A stretch of DNA of 64,000 bases from Glaciecola sp028401415 (GCF_028401415.2 NZ_CP171821.2:744001-808000), one strand, 5' to 3'. Positions 1 through 8,505 are shown, numbered from the stretch's first letter. Numbers and translations: made by a program. Notes: generated from the letters alone by a model not told the origin.

Positions 1-419
1 ACTGAACCAACTGAAACGATTCGGCCATTTTTCTTTTTCATCATGCCGCGCATGACCGCTTTTGATAGCTTGAAAACCGACGTAAGGTTGGTTTGCATAA
101 TGTCATTCCACTCTTCGTCCTTCATGCGCATTAGCAAGTTATCGCGAGTAATGCCAGCGTTGTTGATAAGAATATCAGGCGCGCCAAACTGTTCGTTAAT
201 ATCTGCAAGCACTTGCTTAATTGAATCGTCTTCTGTGACATTTAATCGCATACCTTTGCCATTATCGCCAATGTAGGCAGAAATAGCGTCAGCGCCCTTT
301 TCGCTTGTGGCTGTACCCACAACCGTTGCACCTTGAGCAATTAGCTGCTGCGCAATTGCTTTACCAATACCACGGCTTGCGCCAGTGACTAGCGCAACCT
401 TTCCACTTAAATCAAACAC
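1..419 (-). CDS. fabG: 3-oxoacyl-ACP reductase FabG, N-terminal part (runs off window)
   Basis: NADPH-dependent reductase of the fatty-acid elongation cycle, converting 3-oxoacyl-ACP to 3-hydroxyacyl-ACP. About 139 residues are visible. The Rossmann glycine motif TGASRGIG is at about residues 12-19 and the short-chain dehydrogenase NNAG motif at about 86-89. The visible part stops just after GRIVSVGS, where the catalytic serine lies; the Tyr-x-x-x-Lys part is outside the window. I chose a GTG start at 419 because an AGGAG ribosome site sits 5 bases before it and the protein then begins directly with the family-typical LSGKVALVTG. It follows fabD by 9 bases, so it is the distal gene of the same operon. 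Confidence 0.95.
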   Translation of the reverse strand, partial: MFDLSGKVALVTGASRGIGKAIAQQLIAQGATVVGTATSEKGADAISAYIGDNGKGMRLNVTEDDSIKQVLADINEQFGAPDILINNAGITRDNLLMRMKDEEWNDIMQTNLTSVFKLSKAVMRGMMKKKNGRIVSVGS

Positions 420-428
420 AATAGCTCC

Positions 429-1346
429 TTACAAATCTGAACTTGAATTAAACGACGACAGCGCTAAGCTTTTGTCGATGCGTTTGTTGAGACCCGATAA
501 AACCTTGCCAGGCCCTACCTCGATGATGCTGTCAACGCCTTGCTCCGCTAAGTATTGCACTGTCTCAGTCCAGCGAACAGGACTGTACAACTGCTTGACC
601 AGTGCGTGCTTGATTTCATTTGCGCCACTTTCAACCGCGACATCGACATTGTTCACAACCTTGATTTGAGGCGTCTGAAACGGCATATCGTCAAGCAATT
701 GAGCGAGTTCATCAGCCGCACTTTTCATCAAAGCACAATGAGACGGTACACTTACCGCCAAGGGCAATGCGCGCTTAGCACCAGCCGCCTTACATGCTTC
801 TCCAGCCGTTTGCGTGGCCTCTTTGTTGCCCGCAATCACAATTTGACCTGGCGAATTAAAATTAACCGGCGCCACCACCTGATTCATTTCACTGGCAGTA
901 TCTTGGCATATTTGTGAGATGATATCGTCATCTAAACCAATAATGGCATACATCGCCCCAGTTCCGGCAGGAACAGCGCTTTGCATAAACTTACCACGCG
1001 CTTCAACGAGCTTTACCGCTTTATTAAGTTCCACTACCTGTGCAGCCACTAACGCAGAGTATTCACCTAGACTATGACCGGCGAGATATTCTACCGAAAG
1101 CTCTTTTTCAGACGTCAACACACGCCAAGCAGCAATGCTGGCGGTCAATAGTGCTGGTTGTGTAATGTGTGTTTGATTTAATTTATCGACATCGTCACTT
1201 TGGGTAAGTGCCCATAAATCATATGAAAGCGCTTCTGATGCCTCTTCAAACGTGGTTTTAACAGATGGAAAATTCTCGGCCAAGTCAGCCAGCATACCCA
1301 CTGACTGAGAGCCCTGCCCCGGAAAGACGCAAGCTAATCGACTCAT
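429..1346 (-). CDS. fabD: Malonyl-CoA:ACP transacylase FabD
   Basis: Transfers malonyl from CoA to acyl carrier protein to feed fatty-acid elongation. The 305-residue protein has the FPGQGSQ N-terminus and the nucleophile elbow GHSLGE with Ser92, the same number as in E. coli FabD; a PSHCALM segment near residue 200 carries the catalytic His. An upstream in-frame TTG at 1352 is rejected because it abuts the AAGGAA ribosome site, while the ATG at 1346 is correctly spaced from it. It lies between fabH (10-base gap) and fabG (9-base gap) in one transcription unit. Normal length, no visible defect. Confidence 0.96.
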   Translation of the reverse strand: MSRLACVFPGQGSQSVGMLADLAENFPSVKTTFEEASEALSYDLWALTQSDDVDKLNQTHITQPALLTASIAAWRVLTSEKELSVEYLAGHSLGEYSALVAAQVVELNKAVKLVEARGKFMQSAVPAGTGAMYAIIGLDDDIISQICQDTASEMNQVVAPVNFNSPGQIVIAGNKEATQTAGEACKAAGAKRALPLAVSVPSHCALMKSAADELAQLLDDMPFQTPQIKVVNNVDVAVESGANEIKHALVKQLYSPVRWTETVQYLAEQGVDSIIEVGPGKVLSGLNKRIDKSLALSSFNSSSDL

Positions 1347-1356
1347 AAACAATTCC

Positions 1357-2373
1357 TTAGTATTTTACTAGTGCTGATGCCCAGGCGAAGCCGCCGCCAA
1401 ATGCCTCAAGCAGAAGCGTTTGACCGCGCTGTATACGCCCGTCTCTAATGGCTGCATCCAGCGCTGTGGGCACCGTTGCAGCGGAGGTATTACCATATTT
1501 TTGTAAGGTGATAACAACTTGATCTAGCGACATATCAAGCTTTTTCGCGACCGCTTTAATAATTCTAAAATTAGCTTGATGAGGCACAAGCCAGTCAATA
1601 TCCGATTTCTCCATGTTATTAACCGCGAGGCTTTCTTCAACGATTTTGCTCAGTTTAGTGACGGCCACTTTAAATACTTCATTGCCTTTCATCGAACCCC
1701 AGTTTTCATGGACGGAGGCTTCATCGCCATGTTGGACATGTCCAATTTGCAGTAAGTCTCCGTATGAGCCAGCTGCATTGATGTGGGTAGAAAGGATACC
1801 AGGACTTTCGCTTGCCTCGATAATAGTTGCGCCTGCACCATCTCCGAACAGAATAATCATGCTACGATCAGCTGGGTCTATCATTCTGCTCAAACAATCA
1901 CTCCCCACGACTAAAATACGTTTTGCCATCCCGCCTTTTATATATTGATCTGCAACGCTTAGCGCATAGCAGTATCCGGCGCATGCAGCGGCAACATCAA
2001 ACGCGGGTATGTTATCAACACCTAAGTATCGCGCGATTTCACAAGCGGTGCTTGGTAACGCGTAACGCCCGCTTGTGGTCGCGCAGACGATCATATCAAT
2101 ATCAGAAGCGTCTACCTGAGCAGCTTCAAGGGCAAGCTTAGATGCTTCATAGCCCATTGTGGCTGCAGTTTCATCAACACCGATAATACGTCGCTCCTTA
2201 ATGCCGGTGCGATCGGTAATCCATTCATCTGAAGTTTCAACCATCACTTCAAGGTCAGCATTGCTTCGTACTTCCGTGGGGAAATAGCTACCTGTACCTT
2301 GGATTTTTGAATAAATTCGCTGTGCAGCAACCGCGTGGGAGGCAGTGCTAGATGATTCGGAACTTGAGGACAT
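1357..2373 (-). CDS. fabH: Beta-ketoacyl-ACP synthase III FabH
   Basis: Condenses acetyl-CoA with malonyl-ACP to start fatty-acid synthesis. The thiolase-fold triad is visible: Cys131 in DVAAACAGY, His in LVPHQAN and Asn in KYGNTSAA. At 338 residues it is about 20 longer than E. coli FabH, because a Ser/Ala-rich stretch of roughly 19 residues precedes the family-typical IYSKIQGTGSY. The ATG at 2373 has a GGAG site 10 bases upstream, inside the end of plsX, and no nearer standard start exists, so the extension appears to be translated. It starts 4 bases after the plsX stop, implying translational coupling. Confidence 0.96.
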   Translation of the reverse strand: MSSSSESSSTASHAVAAQRIYSKIQGTGSYFPTEVRSNADLEVMVETSDEWITDRTGIKERRIIGVDETAATMGYEASKLALEAAQVDASDIDMIVCATTSGRYALPSTACEIARYLGVDNIPAFDVAAACAGYCYALSVADQYIKGGMAKRILVVGSDCLSRMIDPADRSMIILFGDGAGATIIEASESPGILSTHINAAGSYGDLLQIGHVQHGDEASVHENWGSMKGNEVFKVAVTKLSKIVEESLAVNNMEKSDIDWLVPHQANFRIIKAVAKKLDMSLDQVVITLQKYGNTSAATVPTALDAAIRDGRIQRGQTLLLEAFGGGFAWASALVKY

Positions 2374-2377
2374 GGTG

Positions 2378-3400
2378 TTAGGGCTCCATTAACTGGTGTT
2401 CTATTTTTGTTCTTATTTTTTCTGGCACACCTTGCGTGACCTCAGCGATTGCTTGTTCGATAGCATAAAAACACGCCTCGCTTGATGCATTTCCGTGACT
2501 TTTCACCACAGTGCCGCGCAATCCTATCAGACTCGCACCGTTGTACTGGTCGGGGTTCATTCTTTGATACAATGATTTCAACAACGGTAGGGTAAGCTTG
2601 CTCATAAAACGAGCAAACCAAGTTTCTTGTGTGATGAGCTTTATCTCGTTGACCACCAATTTGGCGATCCCCTCACTCGACTTAAGCGCGATGTTTCCGG
2701 TAAAACCGTCGGTTACCACCACATCAACATCGCCAGAAAACATCGTATCCCCTTCGATGTAGCCCTTATAATTAACACTTTCACATTGGTTAATCAGCAA
2801 GTCTGCGTGCTTGATAGATGAATGGCCTTTAATGTCCTCTTCACCTACATTCAAAAGCGCAACTCGTGGCGAGTCAATGCCTTCAACTTCCTGCATTAAT
2901 ACTGAACCCATCACAGCATATTGAAGCAAATTTTCTGCGTCATAATTAATGGATGCGCCCAAATCGAGCAGCAAAATCTTTTGGCGAGTTGCCGTTGGTA
3001 AAGACGACACTAAAGCTGGCCTTGAGATACCTGAAATAGTCTTTAAGACATAGTAAGCCATTGCCATTAATGCACCCGTATTGCCGCAGCTAACGCAAGC
3101 ATTTGCCTTTTTTGATTTCACCAGATCTAGCGCGACACGCATACTTGAATCTTTCAACTTACGTAATGCGATTGTGGGTTTGGTATGCATGTCGACGACT
3201 TCACTGCATGCACGAGTGCTGACCCTTGAACGAAGTTGAGCCGGGAGTTTATCGTTTATGTCAAGCAGAACGCCTTCATCTCCGCACAAAATAAAGCGAA
3301 GGTCGGAATGTTTAGAAAGGGATTGGATGATTGCAGGCAAAAAAACATGGGGGCCGCGATCGCCCCCCATGATATCTAACGCAATGGTTATCGCTGACAA
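2378..3400 (-). CDS. plsX: Phosphate acyltransferase PlsX
   Basis: Makes acyl-phosphate from acyl-ACP, the first step of phospholipid synthesis in the PlsX/PlsY route. The 340-residue protein has the family N-terminus IALDIMGGDRGP and the conserved VSCGNTGALMA, DLGAS and DGFTGN segments. The start is TTG at 3400; it gives the standard N-terminus, and an AGGT lies only about 2 bases upstream, so initiation may be weak or coupled to rpmF, which ends 10 bases earlier. Context rpmF-plsX-fabH is the classic gammaproteobacterial order. Confidence 0.95.
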   Translation of the reverse strand: MSAITIALDIMGGDRGPHVFLPAIIQSLSKHSDLRFILCGDEGVLLDINDKLPAQLRSRVSTRACSEVVDMHTKPTIALRKLKDSSMRVALDLVKSKKANACVSCGNTGALMAMAYYVLKTISGISRPALVSSLPTATRQKILLLDLGASINYDAENLLQYAVMGSVLMQEVEGIDSPRVALLNVGEEDIKGHSSIKHADLLINQCESVNYKGYIEGDTMFSGDVDVVVTDGFTGNIALKSSEGIAKLVVNEIKLITQETWFARFMSKLTLPLLKSLYQRMNPDQYNGASLIGLRGTVVKSHGNASSEACFYAIEQAIAEVTQGVPEKIRTKIEHQLMEP

Positions 3401-3410
3401 GACCTAAGCC

Positions 3411-3581
3411 TTAGATGTCGATAACTTTTTTACCTTTGTAAAAACCATCAGCTGTCACGTGGTGACGACGATGGGTTTCACCAGAGGTCGAATCAACAGA
3501 CATTGTTTCAGCTGTTAACGCGTCGTGAGCACGGCGTGTGCCTCTCTTCGCTCTGGACTTTTTGCTTTTTTGTACCGCCAT
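3411..3581 (-). CDS. rpmF: 50S ribosomal protein L32
   Basis: Small ribosomal protein of the large subunit, 56 residues. Reading the minus strand from the ATG at 3581 gives MAVQKSKKSKARRGTRRAHD, the canonical bacterial L32 N-terminus, followed by the conserved GETHRRHHVTADGFYKGKKV. It lacks the zinc-binding cysteines of some L32 forms, as in many gammaproteobacteria. An AGGAGT ribosome site precedes the ATG. It sits between yceD (9-base gap) and plsX (10-base gap), which couples ribosome and lipid synthesis as in E. coli. Confidence 0.96.
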   Translation of the reverse strand: MAVQKSKKSRAKRGTRRAHDALTAETMSVDSTSGETHRRHHVTADGFYKGKKVIDI

Positions 3582-3590
3582 AGGTTACTC

Positions 3591-4112
3591 CTAGTCTCGC
3601 TTAAGCTCTTTTAAAACCGCAAATGGGTTTTCTCGCTCAGGTTCCGGTTCGATCTTACCAAATACCATATCTTTTGCATTGATAGCGCAGTCTTCATCTG
3701 CATGAAGTGCAACAATCGGTAACGAAAGAATAGCTTCGTCTTCAACTAATTGGAAGAGATCGACTTCTCCATGGTCATCTACCTCTACCGGTTCATAAGC
3801 GTCGGGTAACATATCCGCTTGTTCACTCCCCTGCACGGGCGAAAAACAAAAGGAGGTATCCACATGATGTGCATACCCTTGGTTACACCTCTGACAAATT
3901 AAATTTACCTGAACTGCTAGCGTCCCCTGAAAGTAAGTAAGACTCTGCGCGTCTTTTGAAAACTCAACAGTCACGGATACATCAGATAAAACTGAATCTA
4001 CCGATTCGGCTAACCTTTTCATGTCATCAGCCACATAAAGCCCTTCGTATGAAGACCGTTTTTGTGCGCTTTTGACTGGGTCGAGTCGTTTTGGCAGTTT
4101 CACATTTGTCAT
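3591..4112 (-). CDS. yceD: YceD family protein (DUF177), large-subunit ribosome assembly-linked
   Basis: A 173-residue member of the DUF177/YceD family, whose relatives are linked to 23S rRNA accumulation. It shows the N-terminal LPKRLDPVKSA block, a central Cys pair in ICQRCNQGY, and the C-terminal acidic block ending NPFAVLKELK. Immediately upstream of rpmF with a 9-base gap, the usual conserved pairing, and divergent from yceF (maf) across 525 bases. The family and synteny are clear; the precise biochemical activity is not shown by the sequence. Confidence 0.93.
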   Translation of the reverse strand: MTNVKLPKRLDPVKSAQKRSSYEGLYVADDMKRLAESVDSVLSDVSVTVEFSKDAQSLTYFQGTLAVQVNLICQRCNQGYAHHVDTSFCFSPVQGSEQADMLPDAYEPVEVDDHGEVDLFQLVEDEAILSLPIVALHADEDCAINAKDMVFGKIEPEPERENPFAVLKELKRD

Positions 4113-4195
4113 AGCGCGCGCATGATATAGACAAACACCCCTGTAGTCAAAGAATTTCAGGTATTAGTGAGTATTGCTAGCGATGGATAATAAAT

Positions 4196-4575
4196 AACCT
4201 GAATCCTGTTTAAGAAACGGCGCTCAGTACCGCTAGAATTGCGAATTACTGCGTTACAAAAGTCGGCAATAGAATAACTATTACGTGACCTTTGCGCCTT
4301 GTACTTCACAACGCTAGCAGCACTGAATGTTAGAAATAAACTTAAGTAACCTCAACTCGGAATAAGCGACAGCGCCAAGCAGCGATAAAAACGCGAATTA
4401 CTGCGTTGCAAAAGCGAGCAATAGAATAACTATTACGTCTCTTTTGCGCCTTGCACTTCACGTTTTTATCACTACTTGGTGACAATTTATTAAATACATC
4501 GTTAAAACAAACATTTGCACAATCGCTTATCCCGAGTTGAGGTTAAGTATGTAAAACAACAGCTTGCACCGTTTA
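4196..4575. repeat. Palindromic mobile repeat, type A, copy 1 (interrupted)
   Basis: The left end AACCTGAATCCTGTTTAAG and the internal core (CGCTAGAATTGCGAATTACTG onward) match the complete copy at 55788-55986. After the segment near AGAAATAAACTTAAGT the element is interrupted by the type B element, and type A resumes after it with TATGTAAAACAACAGCTTGC, which corresponds to GATGTAAAACAAGCGCTTGC in the complete copy. The right terminal repeat (a reverse copy of the left) is no longer recognisable past about 4575, so this copy is decayed or truncated at that side. Confidence 0.8.
4348..4544. repeat. Palindromic mobile repeat, type B, complete, nested in type A
   Basis: A 197-base element with 22-base terminal inverted repeats (left AACCTCAACTCGGAATAAGC, right the reverse complement with one mismatch). 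It is directly flanked by AAGT at 4344-4347 and again at 4545-4548, a 4-base target duplication. Its core GCGAATTACTGCGTTGCAAA with a nearby CAATAGAATAACTATTACG is shared with type A although the ends differ. The whole element is a long imperfect palindrome and codes for nothing. The intact duplication and its position within type A show that it transposed there. Confidence 0.85.
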
Positions 4576-4637
4576 ATGCTAGCCCTGAAATGCTATCATG
4601 ATTTTGCACAATTTCTATCCATAGCTAAGGTCATAAA

Positions 4638-5291
4638 ATGAATAAGGCAAAGAATTCCACACTTGGCAATGCCGCGTCGAGCGGCGAAAAACCAGAACTT
4701 ATTCTTGCATCGTCGTCTGTGTATCGGGCCAAGCTGCTAAAGCAGCTCCAATTATCATTTAAGCAGTATTCACCCAACATAGATGAATCGATAAAAGCAC
4801 ACGAAAGCGCCCCTGAGTTAGCGGCAAGATTAAGCTTAGAAAAGGCGCAAAGCCTTGCATGTCATTATTCACAAAGTATCATCATTGCCAGCGATCAAGT
4901 TGCTTGCGCGCTCAATGAACAAGGTGAGGATGACAGGATATTTGGTAAACCCCACACCAAGGAAAATGCAATTGAGCAACTTTCCTTTTGCAGTGCTAAA
5001 ACCGTTCGTTTTTACACTGGCTTACAGCTGTTGCATAGCGCATCGGGTAAAACATGGTCTGCTCTAGAAAGCTTTGATGTGAAGTTTAGAGCGCTGGACA
5101 GGGCACAACTATCCACCTATGTGGACAACGAAGACGTATTAGATTGTGCAGGCAGTTTTAAATCTGAAGGTTTAGGTGTTGCCTTATTTGAAAGCTTCAA
5201 TGGACGCGATCACAATGCATTGATTGGCTTGCCCCTTATCGCACTTGTCGACGGTTTAGAGTACTTTGGCATAGACGTGCTGAGCACTTAG
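4638..5291 (+). CDS. yceF: Maf-like nucleotide pyrophosphatase, YceF type (7-methyl-GTP)
   Basis: House-cleaning nucleoside-triphosphate pyrophosphatase; the YceF subfamily prefers 7-methyl-GTP. The 217-residue protein has LILASSSVYR near residues 22-31 (nucleotide-binding start of the family), the IIASDQV motif with the catalytic Asp, and FGKPHTKENA. A TAAGGT ribosome site precedes the ATG. It begins with about 20 residues before the family core. Divergence from yceD-rpmF is the arrangement seen in E. coli and supports the YceF rather than the YhdE assignment. Confidence 0.9.
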   Translation: MNKAKNSTLGNAASSGEKPELILASSSVYRAKLLKQLQLSFKQYSPNIDESIKAHESAPELAARLSLEKAQSLACHYSQSIIIASDQVACALNEQGEDDRIFGKPHTKENAIEQLSFCSAKTVRFYTGLQLLHSASGKTWSALESFDVKFRALDRAQLSTYVDNEDVLDCAGSFKSEGLGVALFESFNGRDHNALIGLPLIALVDGLEYFGIDVLST

Positions 5292-5359
5292 GCAAAGAAG
5301 CGATAGCTCACCAAAATGGCGGCAACAAAGCCCACCAAACACGCAGCTAAGCAGCACCC
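5288..5359 (-). pseudogene. Fossil 3' end of an SpmA/SpmB-like gene
   Basis: The minus strand encodes 23 residues and a stop (GCCLAACLVGFVAAILVSYR then FFA) that match the last 23 residues of the gene at 8742-9971 at 19 positions. Nothing recognisable precedes it, so only the 3' tail of a second copy survives. Its stop codon overlaps the yceF stop, so it lies tail to tail with yceF. It may now serve only as the spacer between two convergent genes. Confidence 0.75.
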
Positions 5360-5377
5360 GAGTTGGGCTTAATTACT

Positions 5378-6316
5378 TTAAAGCTTTATAGGGCAGCGAA
5401 AGCCCTCGGGTTTCAGTGTTAGTAAAGAGCAGTTGATTTGCGCCAATATTGATTCGGCAGTATTGCCAATAAGCAGCCCGAGTATTCCAGCTCGGCCCAC
5501 TGACCCCATGACGAGTAAATCAATCTCTTTTGAAAGCACATGCATGGGCACCACTGTGCTTGCTTCGCCTTTGATAATGAATGTTTGGATCTCTAGGCGC
5601 TTGGTATTTGCACCTACCTGCTGAATTAAGTAATCACTGGAAAAGCGCCTTCGCTTGTATTCATCCTCAAGATAATGTTGCTCAAATGCTTCGGCATTAT
5701 CGGCCCAATCGCTAACGGAATGGGCAATACCTGCATCATAAGCACTAATCAAATGGATAGGTTCATCGCTAGCATAAGCCATATTCAAGGCATGCTGGGC
5801 GAGCGACAGATTAAGCGCCTCCTCCACAGCTTCGCCTGAAAAATCGAGCGCTAAGCCAACTCTCTCATACTGCACCGGCGCATTGGGCTGAATCAACCAC
5901 GTTGCACACGGACATTTTCTTATCAAGTGTAAATCGTCACTACCAAAAATCGAATTTATCCAATGTGGGTTTTCAACCTCCTTAATCACCAAATCGTAGT
6001 GACAAAACGCTACCTGCCTTAACACTTCTAGAAGCGTTTTTCCGTGTTTAATGAAAATTTCACCGTCGAAGCTTGGACACTTTTGTTCAATTTGCGTACT
6101 AATCTTCGCGTGAGTATGCGCTTTGCGAGCCTCTAATAATTTATCGAGAAGTTCCGTGGCGTTACTAAAATGAAGTGGAGCAAGATCTGGTGCTACACAA
6201 AGGATATTTAGAGTCACGCCATTATCACTACAAAAGCGGATTGCATGATTGAGTGCCTGTTGGGCAATATTGCCATCGCTACCTACCACAAATAACGCTT
6301 TTGTAAACAAGTTCAT
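5378..6316 (-). CDS. Universal stress protein, two UspA domains
   Basis: Cytoplasmic stress protein of 312 residues with two tandem Usp folds (about 1-145 and 150-312). The first begins KALFVVGSDGN. The second carries the nucleotide-binding signature near the C-terminus, GSVGRAGILGLLIGNTAE, which fits G-x2-G-x9-G with Asn instead of Ser/Thr after the last Gly, as in UspE-type proteins. It follows the antiporter gene by 10 bases in the same direction, so it is probably co-expressed with ion transport. The exact role is not deducible. Confidence 0.9.
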   Translation of the reverse strand: MNLFTKALFVVGSDGNIAQQALNHAIRFCSDNGVTLNILCVAPDLAPLHFSNATELLDKLLEARKAHTHAKISTQIEQKCPSFDGEIFIKHGKTLLEVLRQVAFCHYDLVIKEVENPHWINSIFGSDDLHLIRKCPCATWLIQPNAPVQYERVGLALDFSGEAVEEALNLSLAQHALNMAYASDEPIHLISAYDAGIAHSVSDWADNAEAFEQHYLEDEYKRRRFSSDYLIQQVGANTKRLEIQTFIIKGEASTVVPMHVLSKEIDLLVMGSVGRAGILGLLIGNTAESILAQINCSLLTLKPEGFRCPIKL

Positions 6317-6326
6317 ATTATTCTCA

Positions 6327-8018
6327 CTATCTCTGCTGTGACGTTTTCATCGCCAAGCCTTGCAGTAAAAGCTCCGTTGCGCGCATCGAAGCATCACTAT
6401 AGGGCTGTAATACCAAGTCTATACCCGCTTGCTTTAGCTTATCTGTTTCATGTTGAGAATGAGAAACGATTGCCAGGCGCCCGCTATAGCCTGTAGCCTT
6501 ACTCAGTTCAAAAATAGTTTTGCGTGTATCCTCAATGACCAAACCAAGATGATGCGTTGGGATGGTTACAACAATCCATTGTGTACCTTGAAGGGGTAAT
6601 TCTGCAACAAACTCAGCGTCAGTGACATCACCATAAATACTGTGAACACCTATCGCCTTGGCCTGCTCATGGACATCGGGATTAAAATCGACCGCGAGCA
6701 CTGCAAAACCGGCTTTTTGTAAGTGCTTAGCGATAGAAGTACCAAAGCGCCCCAAGCCGAAAACAATCACGTCATACTGTTTTTTTGTCGCTAGCGATGC
6801 AGCAGATTCCCTAGAGCTCGTTTGTTTTTCAAACAATCCAAGCGCCGGTTCACACCACCTAAAGAGCGTATGAGAATAAGTAATCATATAGGTTGATGAT
6901 GCGATGGTGATAATCCCAACGAGTGTGACTAAACCTAAAATATCGGACTGAATGTGTCCTAAGCTCACAGCCATCGCAATAAAAATTAACGAAAACTCAC
7001 TGATTTGTGCAACGGTCAAGCCAGCCAAGAACCCAGTACGTTTTCGGTAACCCAGAGCACCCATAATCGCAAGTACGATGAGTGGGTTTCCCACTAACAC
7101 AAACAATGAGAATATGACTGCTTCAAACAAATAGTTGCCAAGCGTGCTTAAATCAAGCGTGGCACCCAGCGCGATAAAGAAAAATAAAAGTAGAAAATCT
7201 CGTAAGGGCGCAAGTCTAGACGATATGCTTTCTTTGACGGGAGTTGAGGCCACCGCTATTCCGGCAAGTAGGCCACCTAATTCCATACCGAGCCCGACCA
7301 ATTTACCAATGGTTGCGAACAAGGTAGCAAGCGCCAAAGCAAACACCACAAGTAACTCTGGGGTTTTAGCCAGTTTTACGGTCAGCGGGTTTGCCAAATA
7401 CTTGATAAACAATACGACAAAACCAAGCAATAACACGCCAGACATCGCCACTTTGAGAACTACGTCGCCTGGCTCATCTTGCTGACCGCTACCCATACCA
7501 ATGGCAGCTAACACAATCATCGAAAACACAACCACAAGGTCTTGCACAATCAAAAAACCTAGGGCAATTTGCCCATGCAAGGCGTCAATTTCGCGTTTAT
7601 CAGATAATAGCTTAACGATAATAATGGTGGACGAAAACGTTAAAGCAACTGCAACATATATACTCGTTGTGCTATCAAAACCTAAGGCTATGCCAATAAA
7701 GTAACCAATTAATGAGGTGAAAAAGACTTGTCCGAGACCCGTCAATAATGACACCGGCCCAATGGAACGAATCAACGTTACATCTAGTTTAATTCCTACC
7801 AAAAAAAGCAAAATGGCAATACCCAGTTCCGACAGTAATTCAATTTTATCTCTAGAGTGAACAATGTCTAAAACAGATGGGCCGGCCAACAGTCCAACAA
7901 TAATAAAGCAGACAATAAGCGGTTGGCGTAAATATGTGCCAAGCAGGCCAATAAGCGTCGCCAGCACCAAAAGTGCGGTAATTTCAAAAAAGGAAGACTG
8001 ATGGATGATATCTAACAT
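6327..8018 (-). CDS. CPA2 (Kef-type) cation/proton antiporter with TrkA-N domain
   Basis: Inner-membrane monovalent-cation:proton antiporter of 563 residues. About twelve hydrophobic segments occupy residues 1-385, including the CPA2-type LLFLVGIKLDV segment. A C-terminal Rossmann RCK/TrkA-N domain begins at VIVFGLGRFGTSIAKHL (about residue 410), which would bind NAD(H) or a related ligand and gate transport. Located between the PsiE-like gene (13-base gap) and the universal stress gene (10-base gap), suggesting a stress-responsive ion-homeostasis operon. The transported ion cannot be read from the sequence. Confidence 0.9.
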   Translation of the reverse strand: MLDIIHQSSFFEITALLVLATLIGLLGTYLRQPLIVCFIIVGLLAGPSVLDIVHSRDKIELLSELGIAILLFLVGIKLDVTLIRSIGPVSLLTGLGQVFFTSLIGYFIGIALGFDSTTSIYVAVALTFSSTIIIVKLLSDKREIDALHGQIALGFLIVQDLVVVFSMIVLAAIGMGSGQQDEPGDVVLKVAMSGVLLLGFVVLFIKYLANPLTVKLAKTPELLVVFALALATLFATIGKLVGLGMELGGLLAGIAVASTPVKESISSRLAPLRDFLLLFFFIALGATLDLSTLGNYLFEAVIFSLFVLVGNPLIVLAIMGALGYRKRTGFLAGLTVAQISEFSLIFIAMAVSLGHIQSDILGLVTLVGIITIASSTYMITYSHTLFRWCEPALGLFEKQTSSRESAASLATKKQYDVIVFGLGRFGTSIAKHLQKAGFAVLAVDFNPDVHEQAKAIGVHSIYGDVTDAEFVAELPLQGTQWIVVTIPTHHLGLVIEDTRKTIFELSKATGYSGRLAIVSHSQHETDKLKQAGIDLVLQPYSDASMRATELLLQGLAMKTSQQR

Positions 8019-8031
8019 TGAGTGCTCATGC

Positions 8032-8505
8032 TCACGTTCGCGCCTTGCTGGCGACTAGAAAGTAAGTAATGCCCAAAGCGAGTATGATACCCGCAATTCC
8101 ATACACATAATCTGCTGTCAAGGTCGTAAAATCTAAGACGATCACTTTGCGTGCTATTGCCATAAGCGCAGTTGCGATGACCAAGCGAATATGAATAACG
8201 TCATCTCTAAGGTAGAGTGTGATATTGGCGAAGATTTCAATCGCAATAAGCACAGCAAGAAAGGATGCAAATACAGTAAAAATGTCGCCAAATTCAAGAA
8301 CAAACAATGGCGGCGTACTGAGCTTTTCATATAACACAAAGAACACATCTGCGATGCATAGAATAATTACTAGCACCATTAAAACGGCGAGAACCCGAAT
8401 TGAATGCTCAATAACCCTGTTTAAGCCGCCTATTAGCCGATCACTTCCTTGTCTTGATAAATGATGCTCGTCTTTACCAAACCCTTGCTTATCGTCCATA
8501 TGCAC
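8032..8505 (-). CDS. PsiE-like phosphate-starvation-inducible membrane protein
   Basis: A 157-residue inner-membrane protein with four hydrophobic segments (about 37-57, 68-92, 105-120, 131-150) after a hydrophilic N-terminus. The layout and the FGDIFTVFASFLAVLIAIEI segment with the following YLRDDVIHIRLVIATALMAI are typical of the PsiE family. The molecular function of PsiE is unknown. First gene of the unit that continues with the antiporter and universal stress protein. The start at 8505 is the first ATG; another ATG two codons later is equally possible. Confidence 0.85.
   Translation of the reverse strand: MHMDDKQGFGKDEHHLSRQGSDRLIGGLNRVIEHSIRVLAVLMVLVIILCIADVFFVLYEKLSTPPLFVLEFGDIFTVFASFLAVLIAIEIFANITLYLRDDVIHIRLVIATALMAIARKVIVLDFTTLTADYVYGIAGIILALGITYFLVASKART

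Larger units (their letters stand above)
4113..4637. other. Intergenic region yceD / yceF, filled by nested palindromic repeats
   Basis: This 525-base stretch between divergent genes contains no plausible gene. Bases 4196-4575 hold an AACC-ended palindromic element interrupted by a second related element (annotated separately). The promoters of the yceD operon (about 4113-4195) and of yceF (about 4576-4637) must lie in the short flanks, but I could not assign boxes with confidence. Confidence 0.7.
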
